The position numbers and the translations under genes were made by a program. DNA of 64,000 bases from positions 28,895,501 through 28,959,500 of the forward strand of contig CM050446.2 of the NCBI GenBank assembly GCA_027563935.2. The letters are read 5' to 3'. The notes beneath the pieces were generated by a model that did not search any database, was not told the origin of the DNA, and worked only from the letters and a program-made list of their open reading frames with translations. The stretch's first letter is position 1, and each line of letters opens with the position of its first letter. This DNA comes from Costus lasius (Eukaryota; Streptophyta; Magnoliopsida; Zingiberales; Costaceae). This document shows positions 34,552 to 47,199 of the stretch, one piece after another.

Positions 34552-36203
34552 TGAAAGTGGCGAAACCTAGGTCATAGGCACATATAAGATTTTCATAGGC
34601 AGCGGAAATTTTAGGTTTCATGATCGTATGGCTTAATCATATGATCAACATTAAAACTTGCTTAAAACAAGTGAAGATGTTACCATGGCCATGAGTGGCG
34701 GCTTGGAAGAAGATAGAGGGCGAGTGGCTCTCCTCCAAAGAAGTCGCACACAAGGTGATGGAACTTGCTTCCTTGCGCGTCCCTTGTGCTAGCAAAAACG
34801 CCTAGGTATCCTGATCGTGTATGAGGAGATGTGTTCACCCCTTTGGCTGGCAAAACTTCTTCCCTTTCGTGGAGGCAAGACACGCACGAGAGGAAGGGGG
34901 CGAGAGAGAGCGTCTCAACGTTCGAAACCGTGGGGGGTTTCCAAAAGGAATCATGCCTTCCAAATATAGTAAGTGTTTTACTCTTACTTTAACTCCCACG
35001 TAACCATCGAAACTCATCTCTCAATCGAACCATACGTTCACCAAAGTGAACCGGTTCTATTCCATTTGGTTCAAAGACCAAATCAAACCAAGCCATGGTC
35101 TAGATCTCATATGAACCAGATGGCTCAAGATCTAACCACACATCTCTTGATGCTCTTGATCTCATCGATCAAGTATCAATTCTCCCGATCGAAGCTTACC
35201 GATCACTAGCCCTAATCAATCAAACATGATCAGACCAGATCTCACTTCCAATCAGAGTTTAAACTCCTTTAAACTGAACCAAAACCATTCAGTCCACACG
35301 ATCTGACATAAGTAAGCCATATCATCAAATTGTGCGACCCTAAGGGTTTCCTTCAATGTCGGTAACGATAACTTACGTTATCACGATCAGAGAGGGGTAT
35401 CTAGCAACACATCACTGTCTCCCGATATGAAGGAAAGAGTCTTCCAAGACTACACCCAAACCATAGCACAAGTGTGAATCCAATTCACTTGACATACATG
35501 TTTCCTTTGCCACTGGATGTTCTCATTGGACAAGCGTGTCAAGCCTGTAATTCCAATATGATGAAAATGATTAGATCAGATGAACATAGTCATCTGGGTA
35601 TGGCCATACACTTTCTCAATCATCTCATCCAGGGGGCCCCTTTAGAACATCACACTCCAACAAGGAGAGGCAATCCTATATCTATCACTAGTGTCCTAAC
35701 ATGACTCATGCTCATTATCCAAGATAATCTATAACCATTATATTTCAAATGATATTGAATTACCTCAAGACAATGCCAATCATCATTTAGAAATACAAGC
35801 GATCTCAAGTCAGAGGAAATATGTGACTTGCTTGCATATAAGGATTATTCACATTGTGACAAACAATTGAATATCCTAAGTAGGGTCTGTCCAGTACATC
35901 CAATGCACCTATGAGTCTACATCTTATTCCATGCTCGAAGCATCCTATAAGATTAGAACACATATTAGTCTCAATCATATCAAGGCTGTCTCATGTTCAC
36001 CAAGATATCTCGACTAAGGACAATGCTAATGTCAGCCAAGCTGAACACCATTGAGACATTATTCAGAAGTATACATAACAACAGCAGATAATGTAACAAC
36101 CTGAATAACAACCATTGCCTTTATAAACTTATACATAGTTTATACATGATACTGAAATCATCCCAAAGGCCTCAAACATTAGCCTTAAGGGCATACCCCA
36201 ACA
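34552..36203 (-). repeat. 3' LTR of element F (left)
   Basis: 1652 bp; on the - strand it runs from TGTTGGGGTATGCCC at 36203 to CTTTCA at 34552. It equals the other F LTR in length. Confidence 0.94.
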
Positions 36204-36220
36204 ATCTCCCACTTGCACTT
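36204..36220 (-). other. Polypurine tract of element F
   Basis: On the - strand AAGTGCAAGTGGGAGAT, identical to the tracts of A, B and G, immediately before the 3' LTR. Confidence 0.9.
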
Positions 36221-36223
36221 AAT

Positions 36224-39200
36224 CTAATGGTTGAGAAATCTCAAACCCATATTATTATAGTGCTTCTCATGCTTCTGCTGCGCCAGAGGCTTAGTAAGCG
36301 GGTCAGCTAGATTGTCATCTGTATGAACCTTGCAGATCTTGATCTCTCCACGATCTATGATCTCACGGATCAAATGAAACCTTCTCTGTATGTGCTTGGA
36401 CTTCTGGTGTGACCGTGGTTCCTTTGCTTGTGCTATTGCTCCAGTGTTATCACAGAAGATAACCAATGGATCAGCACTCGAAGGAACAACACCAAGTTCC
36501 TGAACGAACTTACGAAACCACACTGCCTCCTTGGATGCTTCCGAGGCTGCAACATACTCGGCTTCTGTTGTGGAATCTGCAACAATTGATTGTTTGAAAC
36601 TCTTCCACACCACTGCTCCTCCATTCAAGCTAAAAACATAGCCTGATTGCGATCGGAAATCATCCTGGTCAGATTGGAACGAAGCGTCAGTATATCCTTC
36701 AATACTGAGTTCTTCCTGACCTCCATAAATCAAGAACATATCTTTGGTCCTCCGAAGATAATTCAAAATGTTCTTGACTGCAATCCAGTGTGCCTCCCCT
36801 GGATTACTTTGGAATCGACTGGTCACGCTTAACCCGTAAGCGACGTCTGGGCGAGTACACAACATCACATATATAATGGATCCAATAGCCGAAGCATAAG
36901 GCGTATTGTCCATTTCATCTTTCTCAGACTGTGTTTGGGGACACTAGCTCTTAGAAAGATTCAGACCATGTCTGACTGGAAGATATCCTCTTTTAGAATT
37001 TTCTAAATGGAATCTCTCCAGGACTTTATCGATGTAAGTACTCTGGCACAGCCCGAGAAGCCTATTAGATCTATCTCTATAGATCTGCACACCTAATACA
37101 TAGGCTGCTTCTCCCAAATCTTTCATCTGGAAACATTTTCTTAACCATGCTTTGATCGCATGCAGTTCAGGAATATCGTTTCCAATGATCAAGATATCAT
37201 CGACGTAGAGGACTAGGAAAGTAATCACGCTCCCACTAAACCTCTTATATACACACGGGTCATCTTCATTTTTGATGAAACCAAATTCACAAACTGATTC
37301 ATCAAAACGAATATTCCAGCTTCTCGATGCTTGTTTTAGTCCATAAATAGACTTCTTTAATTTGCATATTTTATGACGATCTAATGGATTGATGAAACCT
37401 TCAGGTTGTGCCATATACACATCCTCTTCCAGTTTTCCATTAAGGAAAGCGGTCTTCACATCCATTTGCCAGATCTCATAATCATAATATGCAGCTATCG
37501 CGAGAATAATCCGAATGGACTTAAACATGGCTACAGGAGAGAATGTTTCATCATAATCTATCCCGTAGATTTGTTTGAAACCTTTCGCAACTAGCCTGCC
37601 CTTATAGGTAACTACGTTACCATCCATGTCAATCTTCTTTTTGAAGATCCATTTACAGCCTATAGGGATTACTCTCGGAGGCGGATCAACCAAATCCCAG
37701 ACTTGGTTATCTGACATGGAGTCCATCTCGGCTCGCATAGCTTCAAGCCATCTTGCTGATTCCGGTCCACTGACCGCATCCGCATAAGTGAGGGGTTCAT
37801 CATTTATGATGTAGACTCCGTCATAGCGCTCAGGCTGTCGACGAATCCTTCCCGATCTACGTGGTTCCCGTGATATCTGAGCCTCAGGTTGCTCAGTAAC
37901 CTGTTCTATTGGCTCAGGCTCATCCAACTGAGCTTGACTACTTTGTCCTTCTTCTGGATTCTCATCCAGCTTTATTTCTCTCCCACTAGCTTCTTGCAGA
38001 AGAAATTCCTTCTCAAGAAAAATAGCCGTACGAGCAACAAATACTTTGTTCTCTTTGGGATCGAAGAAATAATAACCCTTAGTTTCTTTAGGGTAACCGA
38101 CAAAGATACATTTATAAGATCTGCTCTCTAGTTTCCCAGAGGCGAGCTTTTTGACATAAGCCTCGCAACCCCAGATTTTGATAAATGTCAAGCTTGGCTG
38201 TTTCCCATACCATAACTCATATGGAGTCTTTGAAACGGCCTTGGATGGCACTCGGTTTAGTACCTTTGCAGCTGTTTCCAGTGCAAATCCCCAAAAGAAG
38301 TAAGGTAGAGTAGCCTGACTCATCATCGAACGAACCATATCCAATAAGGTTCTATTTCTCCTCTCGGACACACCATTCCATTGCGGTGTTCCTGGCGGAG
38401 TGAGCTGTGAGATAATCCCACACTCCTTCAGATAGTCAGTAAACTCTCGACTCAAGTATTCTCCACCTCGATCGGATCGAAGTGCCTTGATATTCTGGCC
38501 TAGCTGATTCTGTACTTCATTTTTGAACTCTTTGAACTTGTCAAAAGATTCACTCTTATGTCTCATTAGATAGACATAACCATATCTACTGAAATCATCA
38601 GTAAAAGTAATGAAGTATGAATAGCCACCTCTGGCATGTTTACTAAATGGCCCACACACATCACTGTGAATAAGGTCAAGTAAACCTGAAGCCCTTTGAC
38701 CTTTATTAGAAAAAGGAGTCTTCGTCATTTTGCCCATTAAACAAGCTTTGCATGTATCAAGCTCCTCATAGGAGAATGATCCCAGCAGTCCATGGTCATG
38801 CAACCGCTTAATGCGCTTCTTGTTAATATGACCTAAACGACTATGCCATAGCAAGGTGCTGTCATCAGCATACTTGGCTTTCTTATTATCAATTTGTTGT
38901 ACAGAACATTCCATGTCCAACATGTATAACCCATTGTTAATCGACCTAGTAGCATAAACAATATTATCAAATGACATACAACACTTTAAAGTTTTGCATT
39001 CAAAAGAAAATCCTTTCCTGACAAGAGCAGGAATAGAGATAATATTCTTAGTTATGCTCGGTACAAAATAACAATTGTCAAGTTCTAATACAAAACCAGA
39101 TGGTAAAGAGATGTTATATTGTCCTACAGCAACAGCAGCAACTCGTGCCCCGTTTCCAACTCGTAGGTCCACCTCATGCTGTCCCACCTGTCTTCTTCTC

Positions 39201-40111
39201 TTGAGTTCCTGTACATTTGAACAAATGTGAACTCCACATGCAGTGTCCAACACCCATGAGATAGAAGAAGCTACCATGACTTCAGTCACGTAAATACCTG
39301 AGCCAGAAGTGAAAGGCTTGCTTCCCTTCTTCTCTCCTTGGAGCGCTTTACAGTCCTTCTTCCAGTGACCGAGCTGGCCACAATGGAAACATCTGTTGTC
39401 CTTTGACCGCTTTATCTTTTGTTTCAGAGCCTTGTTGTAGCTCTTGATAGGGGCTTTGCCCTTCTTCCCCTTCTTCTTGTTCCTTGAAGGAACCAGCAAG
39501 ACAGAGGAGGAAGGCTTTCCCTTCTCAAGAGTCTGCTCTGTGGTACAGAGCATGTTCAGTAACTCTGCCGGAGTACAATCGATCTTGTTCATATTAAAAT
39601 TAATAATGAACGGATCAAAAGAGGCCGGGAGAGACTGCAAGATAATGTCTACAACAAGTTCCTGATTGATGGTGTGTCCCAGTTTCTCTAGAGCCTCCTT
39701 GTACCCAATCATCTTGAGTACGTGAGCTCCCACTGGACTCCCTTCAGTCAGTTTGCTCTGAAAGAAAAGTTTCGTCAAGTTATAGCGTTCAGTCCTTGCC
39801 TGTGCAGCATACAGCATCTTGAGATTTGCTATAATATCAATAGCAGATAAATCCTCATGCTGACGCTGGAGCTCTGGCGTCATTGACGCAAGCATAAGGC
39901 AAGCGACATCAGTACTATCACTGACGTGCTTCTCATAAGCATCCCGAACCACCCTTGCGGCGTTCGCTGCGGGTTGAGCTGGTATTGCCGTCTCAAGGAC
40001 ATACAGTTTCCTCTCAGCCTTAAGAACAATCTTAAGTTGTCTATACCAGTCTGAGAAGTTTGGCCCAGCAAACTTCTCCTTTTCCAGTATGGATCGCAGA
40101 TTGAGCCCTGT
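36224..40111 (-). pseudogene. Gag-pol polyprotein of element F, two point lesions
   Basis: One continuous frame of about 1296 codons, broken only at two places. The codon aligned with B's ATG (40109-40111) reads ACA, and the first in-frame ATG is at 39952, about 53 codons inside gag. At 36944-36946 a CAG codon has become TAG, just before the QTQTEKDEMDN segment, so RNase H is cut off. Zinc knuckle, DTACG protease motif, integrase HHCC and DDE residues and RT YVDD are all present. Initiation at the internal ATG would lose the gag N-terminus. Confidence 0.92.
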
Positions 40112-41961
40112 GGTGTTCGTTGCTGCAGGAATCTACAACATTGCAAGAACAACAAGGTCAGTACCCATGTTAGAATCAATCCAGGACTTAAGAATGATTC
40201 TTTTCTCACTATTTTATCTGACTGAAAAATCCAATAAAACAGTCCGAAAGAGTAAAACCCCTTTTAGTGAGATGGGATCCAGATTTCATACTTGGTCTCT
40301 GCGTCCCGCTCAGGCGAGATAAGATGCACAGAGAGTTCAAGCACTAATCACTGGTAGGCTATCCATGCCAATCGCCAACCCGTGCGATTCCCCTTCATCT
40401 GGGCAATCCAGCAGACTGTGCCAACTGAGTTGGTACAACACAGTCTCTGATTCCACAGATGGCTGCCTCCATATAGCTAGCATATGCTCAATATGTAGCC
40501 TACATGGTCAAGCTGACCTGACCTACTCCCTGGACCACCACGTGCTATGCTGAGCAACGAGAAGCGATAAATCCCTTCTCTGTAACACGCAGGTGTAATC
40601 ACACACCGTCTGAAGATAGATGGGCGTGCCCACTGAGTGGGTACAACACGGCCCCAACGATAGTCAGAACAGCGAGGTTTCGCGTCAGAAGGCTATCGAG
40701 CTTGATATTTTACGTTGGATTTTAACGGTCCATTTAATCTTCTTACTATCATGCAATATCTATGGTGATAGCAAAAGAATAAATCATGCATGTGCTAATC
40801 TTACTTAAAACAGTAAATTGAAAGCACAATTATCTTATGTGGTAAATGCCCATTAAGCCTAAGTAAAAACCCTAGTTTTACACAAGTTTTCACTTGAGCT
40901 CTTTATGGGTCTCTTTCACTTCATCTGGCCCAGCCCGGGCCCAAGCGCCCTCTGCAGTCCAAATGCATGCGCCCACCAGACTGGTTGCGCCTGTCCTAGA
41001 GTCAAACTCTAGACCTCCCACCTGGTGAAGCCACTTGCTGCAAGCGCCTCTGCCATGTGTGCTCTGTGCTCATGTCTGATCAAATTACATTTTAATCTAT
41101 CTAGACATGGTTTGACTCGCAGGTCAATTATACATTTTTCATAAATTGAAATGTGATTCGCAGATCACAATAAAATTTATAAAATTAATTCCAGGCACGC
41201 AGGCCCCAGCACAGCACACAAATAAAAGGGCAGCCCACATAAGATTAAATAGACACCCAATCAGGTTAAATAAGCATACATGTGATCCAATCAGAAAATA
41301 AAATTTTTGAAAAACCCATGGCATCAATTTTATTTCCTTATATGCCCTACTACCTTACAACGGTCCATTAATAGGGATCCACTCATCAGACCAAGTCAGA
41401 CCCACTGCCCTTGCATGCACCCAGTCATAACTGACTTGTGTTGACCTAGTGGTCAACTATGCATGCCTTAAGGGCTGAACGTCCCACATGATTTCTGGCA
41501 GGCGGGTGTGACCCCAGGCCTTAATCATGATCGTTCACTAGGCGCCTCAATCAGACATCGCTACACGCCCTTCTGCAGTCGGCCTATAGCCACCTATATG
41601 CGTGCGCATAGGTGCTATCTGGCCGACCCATCTAGGCTGTCAGATGGTCTGATCAGGCTGTTGGGTCCAGACTAGACTGACGACTTCAACTCTAGTAACC
41701 CGTCTAAGTATATCAAGTAGGCGCTTTAGAGATCTAGGTGAGGGGCGCGCAAGACAATAAGTTTTTGATAAAAACTTCTCCCTATGCGCAAACAAGCATC
41801 ATACATGCGCAAGCTTGGAAGAAAACAAGATACATGTAGTTCTAAACCATGAACTATATTTTCGCATGATGCCCAAAAGATGCGCATGTAGTAGATTTAC
41901 CATAAGCTTATAACAAACATGGATCACAACAAAAGCAATCATATGCATGAAGCCAAAACAA
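40112..41961 (-). other. 5' leader of element F
   Basis: About 1.85 kb without a believable gene. It carries the conserved structured block (about 40280-40720) with the twin hairpins, and CTACAA at 40133-40138 (TTGTAG on the - strand) before the former gag start. Confidence 0.75.
40414..40650 (-). other. Twin bulged hairpins in the leader of F
   Basis: On the - strand hairpin 1 is 40650-40625 and hairpin 2 is 40445-40414, with the same stems, TTGTA bulges and TCA loops as in A. They are intact although F is on the opposite strand and its LTRs have diverged. Confidence 0.7.
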
Positions 41962-41975
41962 CCTCTGATACCAAT
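41962..41975 (-). other. PBS of element F (Met type)
   Basis: On the - strand ATTGGTATCAGAG, then G where C is expected, directly after the 5' LTR. As in I, the last base of the tRNA match is changed. Confidence 0.85.
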
Positions 41976-43627
41976 TGAAAGTGGCGAAACCTAGGTCATA
42001 GGCGCATATAAGATTTTCATAGGCAGCGGAAATTTTAGGTTTCATGATCGTATGGCTTAATCATATGATCAACATTAAAACTTGCTTAAAACAAGTGAAG
42101 ATGTTACCATGGCCATGAGTGGCGGCTTGGAAGAAGATAGAGGGCGAGTGGCTCTCCTCCAAAGAAGTCGCACACAAGGTGATGGAACTTGCTTCCTTGC
42201 GCGTCCCTTGTGCTAGCAAAAACGCCAAGGTATCCTGATCGTGTATGAGGAGATGTGTTCACCCCTTTGGCTGGCGAAACTTCTTCCCTTTCGTGGAGGC
42301 AAGACACGCACGAGAGGAAGGGGGTGAGAGAGAGCGTCTCAACGTTCGAAACCGTGGGGGGTTTCCAAAAGGAATCATGCCTTCCAAATATAGTAAGTGT
42401 TTTACTCTTACTTTAACTCCCACGTAACCATCGAAACTCATCTCTCAATCGAACCATACGTTCACCAAAGTGAACCGGTTCTATTCCATTTGGTTCAAAG
42501 ACCAAATCAAACCAAGCCATGGTCTAGATCTCATATGAACCAGATGGCTCAAGATCTAACCACACATCTCTTGATGCTCTTGATCTCATCGATCAAGCAT
42601 CAATTCTCCCGATCGAAGCTTACCGATCACTAGCCCTAATCAATCAAACATGATCAGACCAGATCTCACTTCCAATCAGAGTTTAAACTCCTTTAAACTG
42701 AACCAAAACCATTCAGTCCACACGATCTGACATAAGTAAGCCATATCATCAAATTGTGCGACCCTAAGGGTTTCCTTCAATGTCGATAACGATAACTTAC
42801 GTTATCACGATCAGAGAGGGGTATCTAGCAACACATCACTGTCTCCTGATATGAAGGAAAGAGTCTTCCAAGACTACACCCAAACCATAGCACAAGTGTG
42901 AATCCAATTTACTTGACATACATGTTTCCTTTGCCACTGGATGTTCTCATTGGACAAGCGTGTCAAGCCTGTAATTCCAATATGATGAAAATGATTAGAT
43001 CAGATGAACATAGTCATCTGGGTATGGCCATACACTTTCTCAATCATCTCATCCAGGGGGCCCCTTTAGAACATCACACTCCAACAAGGAGAGGCAATCC
43101 TATATCTATCACTAGTGTCCTAACATGACTCATGCTCATTATCCAAGATAATCTATAACCATTATATTTCAAATGATATTGAATTACCTCAAGACAATGC
43201 CAATCATCATTTAGAAACACAAGCGATCTCAAGTCAGAGGAAATATGTCACTTGCTTGCATATAAGGATTATTCACATTGTGACAAACAATTGAATATCC
43301 TAAGTAGGGTCTGTCCAGTACATCCAATGCACCTATGAGTCTACATCTTATTCCATGCTCGAAGCATCCTATAAGATTAGAACACATATTAGTCTCAATC
43401 ATATCAAGGCTGTCTCATGTTCACCAAGATATCTCGACTAAGGACAATACTAATGTCAGCCAAGCTGGACACCATTGAGACATTATTCAGAAGTATACAT
43501 AACAGTAGCAGATAATGTAACAACCTGAATAACAACCATTGCCTTTATAAACTTATACATAGTTTATACATGATACTGAAATCATCCCAAAGGCCTCAAA
43601 CATTAGCCTTAAGGGCATACCCCAACA
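41976..43627 (-). repeat. 5' LTR of element F (right)
   Basis: 1652 bp. It differs from 34552-36203 at about 14 positions, at least 12 of them transitions. Confidence 0.94.
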
Positions 43628-44013
43628 ATAGGTTCATATTATAATCATGTCAATTATTCTACTAGAAAAGATCAAGATGGATCTAACCTAAGGAAGGGAT
43701 CCTAACATGCAGTTCTAGGGTTCCAAATTCTCAAGCAATTACCTTTCAGTCTCAAGCGAAAATTCTAAGAGAATAATTAGTAACATGAACTTATAGAGAG
43801 TCTAAGCACAATTATCACAAGAGTAAAATCGTCATGCTAAGATTAAACTCAACGAAATATTGAAATAAAAGAGTTATCTAGTCATTGGAAGTTAAGTAAA
43901 TTACTCCCCCATGTCCCAAAAATAGTTTAAGCTGTCATCATGAGGGAATTACAGCAAATCATGGTTTCAGAGGATCATAAATTGAAAGAAAAGAGAAGTT
44001 AGAAAATACAGGA

Positions 44014-44037
44014 CGGCTGTGAAGAATTTCACAGCTG
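44014..44037. other. LTR hairpin of K, left copy
   Basis: CGGCTGTGAA / TTTCACAGCTG around GAA: about 10 pairs, one of them G-T. The right LTR copy (51562-51585) pairs the same positions with a G-T at a different step. Confidence 0.65.
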
Positions 44038-44399
44038 TAATCTCCAAATAGCTTCGGTGAACAGTATTGGCGATGCTTTGTTCTTCGATTTCTCCTCCAA
44101 TCGATCGCCTCTTGGTCTGAAACTTTTGGTGTGTTGTCTCCTCCTCCTGATGAAGATTTGGTATGAAAATCGCGGCCGGAGATCATCTGGATCGAGCGTG
44201 GCGGCGAAACCCTTAGCGGTGGCGTCGATCCCGATTTCTCCCTTGATGGTACACGAAATTTAGGGCTTTTGGTCTCTCTCTAATCCTCCGGTCCAAAGCT
44301 CCCTTTTCTCTTCTTACGGTCTTTTGTTTTAAGCTCTGGATCGACCGCCATCATCTCCGCAAGGATCGAGCGTGGACATTGACCTGGGCGTCGCGTTCA

Positions 44400-44780
44400 A
44401 AACCGATTTTACGGCAGTGTAGTTGTTTACGGCTGGTGCCGTAAAATCTCTTGAGTCTTCTGAGCCGATGTCGTCTCAGAAAATACGGCCCGTAAAATAG
44501 TTTGCGGTCAGTGCCGTAAAATTTGCTGAACTCTCTGTTCTGAAATGGCTGAAAAATAAGGCAGTGAAATCCCTTACGGCAGGTACCGTAAAATTGGCTA
44601 AGGTTTCTGTTCTGACGCAATCCGAAATACGGTACCGTAATATTGCTTACGGCCGGTACCGTAAAATCAGGAAATCTTTCTGTTCGAAAATCTTCACAAA
44701 TTACGGCAGTGTTCTGATTTTACGGTACCATTTGGAATTACGGTACCGTAAAATAGATTACGGCACTACCGTAATTTGCT
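44400..44780. repeat. Palindrome-bearing ~73-bp repeat, K left LTR
   Basis: Five units in which GTAAAAT follows a TACGGTACCGTA-like palindrome. GTAAAAT starts at 44441, 44516, 44588, 44661 and 44748, giving spacings of 75, 72, 73 and 87 bp. Each unit also carries a TTCTGTTCTGA-like spacer. TACGGTACCGTA is a perfect 12-bp palindrome. Confidence 0.85.
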
Positions 44781-45031
44781 GGCTTGCTCCGATTTGCGTG
44801 AAATTTCTTGGGTGATCTCCTCTTGATGATGAGAACTCTTCCATATATTTGATTTTGCTTGAAAACGCCTAAAATAGTGCCTTTTTGCCTGAAAAACATG
44901 AAAAACCAAAATAGAAGTAGACTTTGCAATATTTGTTGGATTTATCATAAAAACAAGTAAAAAGATCCTTGATTTAGCATGAAAAGGTATCTAAAATGAT
45001 GCAAAATATACTACATATTTCGGTATCATCA

Positions 45032-46235
45032 AACACATAAGGCTCAAACCTTGCTTGTCCTCAAGCAAAAATCAAAATTTGAAATCAAAATTTGATTGAA
45101 AGAATAACCTTCTCATGCTCAATAAATTTCTAAAATACAACTTGTCAGTGAAAAATTGTATTAATTGATTTACAAAGTAAACATATCATCCTTAGAACTC
45201 AATTTTCTAGATTCACAACTCAATCAAATAAAACTTTGCAACCGTATAATAAATAGAATTTTCAATCTCATGATTTCACCCAGTATCAATTTCTATCATG
45301 CTTTTGTTTACAGGAATTAGGTCTCCAAGATCTTTTTCCACACATAATTTTTTTTTCTTATTCTTTTTTTTCATGCATTTTCATTGTCTTTGCATAGACG
45401 CCATGTATCCACATAGACACATACTTCTTATTTTTGACTTCAACTCTCTCTTCGGTACCACTGTCAATTTTACAGTGCCAAGTAGAGGAGTCTTATTCTT
45501 TTCACCACTCATTATTTTTCATGCATAGACTTCAACCCATGTCTTAGGTACCTCTATCAATTTTACATAGTGCCAAGTAGGGGAGTCTCTCACTATATTT
45601 TTTTTTTATGGATCTTGGATTCTTATTTCCCAACAAATAGCAAAAATAGACTAAACCTCAACTAGGTTGATCAATTGATCTAAATTCACAAATCATACTA
45701 ATATACTTATTTTATTCAAAAGAGAAGTTTCACTTTTAAATTTCATTCTTCAAATAATATATCTCCTCAAAATTTTATGCATCAATCAATGTCATATCTC
45801 GATAGACAAATATGTATTGAAGAAATAAATTTGATATGATAGGGCTATATCTTTAATCATGAATTTGAGATCATTAATCATTCAAGTTATCAACAGTATG
45901 AATCAAGAGTGAACTCATCATCATTATTACAATATCAAATCATTAAAAATATATCATCATGTATATCATATCAAATATCAGAATATAAAATCATCATACA
46001 ATCCCATCGAAACAGTAAAAATCAATATCATCATCATAATACAACCATATCGAATATCAATTATCGAAATATCATCATACAACCATATCGAATGAGAATA
46101 ACAATATGCAGTGGTGGCAGTCATGGAATCATCATCCTTCCCTTCATCATATGAAACAATAGTGAGATAAAGAAAATCATAGTGTAGCCAAAAGGTAAGG
46201 GAAGATAATACTCACAAAGCCTCTACTCATCATCA
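45032..46235 (-). other. 3' untranslated internal region of K
   Basis: The first 40 bp inside the LTR read, on the - strand, CTTGAGGACAAGCAAGG, the sequence typical just before Athila 3' LTRs. The region then holds two copies of a ~105-bp segment (about 45433-45493 and 45528-45588, both with GTGCCAAGTAG.GGAGTC) and a CATCAT-rich tract (45905-46140). No gene is seen. Confidence 0.6.
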
Positions 46236-46640
46236 TCAGATCGCGTAGCCTCCGAGTCTCTCAGTCTCCTCAGGATCAAAGTATGGGGCTCCTCCCTGAT
46301 CACCATGATAGCCATAGTCCCTGTGATCAGCATAACCAAAATGGTCATAGAGGAAGTTACCCATGTCTTCCATATGGTTGCATAGCCTCTCCATATCTCT
46401 GTGGATGTACCCTAAGGCCTCCTCCATCCTCTCCTGGCGGCGCTCTTGGTTATACATCTGTGCCATCAACGCCTGAAAACCAGGGTCATGGTGGCTAGCA
46501 AAGCCACCCGTCGGTCTCTATGATGAAGTGCCTGCAGCCTGTGCAGAATCACGAGGTGGTGACTCCATCCCAAATGGATCACCTTATCCACCCCAGGTGG
46601 GTGGTGGTGGTGCTGAATCAAGTGGCGGGGAAAAAGCTGC
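46236..46640 (-). pseudogene. Accessory ORF remnant of K
   Basis: On the - strand a 77-residue open end (46469-46236) holds a likely coiled coil with many charged residues (NQERRQERMEEALGYIHRDM) followed by a Tyr/Gly/Asp-rich tail. Reading upstream in the same frame continues a Pro/Ala-rich stretch (SAPPPPTWGG, ESPPRDSAQA) broken by TAA and TAG. It lies where Athila elements keep an extra ORF after pol. I do not recognise the product; an env-like or other accessory protein is only a guess. Confidence 0.45.
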
Positions 46641-47199
46641 TGCTGCTGCACTGGGTGACAACTTCCAATTGGCTCTGTCCCTGACTGTGGTCTTCCGAAC
46701 ATGTGGTAAAGGTAGAGGGCATGCAATCTAAACTTCATTCCGAAATGGCATGTATGAATCATAGGTTCTTCATCACTAATTAAGCAAGTAGAAGGTGAAA
46801 ATCAACTCAAAACAAAGCTCAAACTCCAAAAATCAACCGAAGTGTGAGTGAACAGTAACTTCAAATGCGTTTATCGTGTTTCAGCTCAAATCGGTCATGA
46901 GATCTAACCAAATTCTTTTCTAACAGCAAGAAATCGAAAGCCTATCCTCTAACGAGTGTATAGAAACAAAAATCATTCGAAATGGTTAAGAATAGAGCGA
47001 GAATGAGAGAAAGGGGCGAAAACTTGCGAAAATTCATCAAAGCATAAAAATCGGAGAATCGAGTACCTAATCAACGATGAAAGTTGAACAGAAGTGGTCG
47101 CCGGTGTCTTGAGGATGTCGGAGATGATCAAAAATCAAAGAACGGCTCAGAAACGAGGGAGATCGAGGGTAAAAACCCTAAAAATGGTTCAGTCGAAAC

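Larger units (their letters stand above)
34552..43627 (-). mobile_element. Element F: Ty1/copia in reverse orientation
   Basis: 9076 bp bounded by TSD ATAGG (34547-34551 and 43628-43632), removal of which restores the LTR of K exactly. Both LTRs are 1652 bp with about 14 differences by eye (about 0.85 percent), mostly transitions. It has the leader, twin hairpins, gag-pol and PPT of the A/B/G family. The frame is open throughout except for a lost start codon and one nonsense codon. Confidence 0.94.
43633..45031 (-). repeat. Left (3') LTR of K, segment 2
   Basis: Resumes K's LTR after F and ends GGTATCATCA at 45031. It holds the palindrome-bearing repeat (44400-44780) and the hairpin at 44014-44037. 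Small open frames here are repeated in the right LTR and have no recognisable product. Confidence 0.92.
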
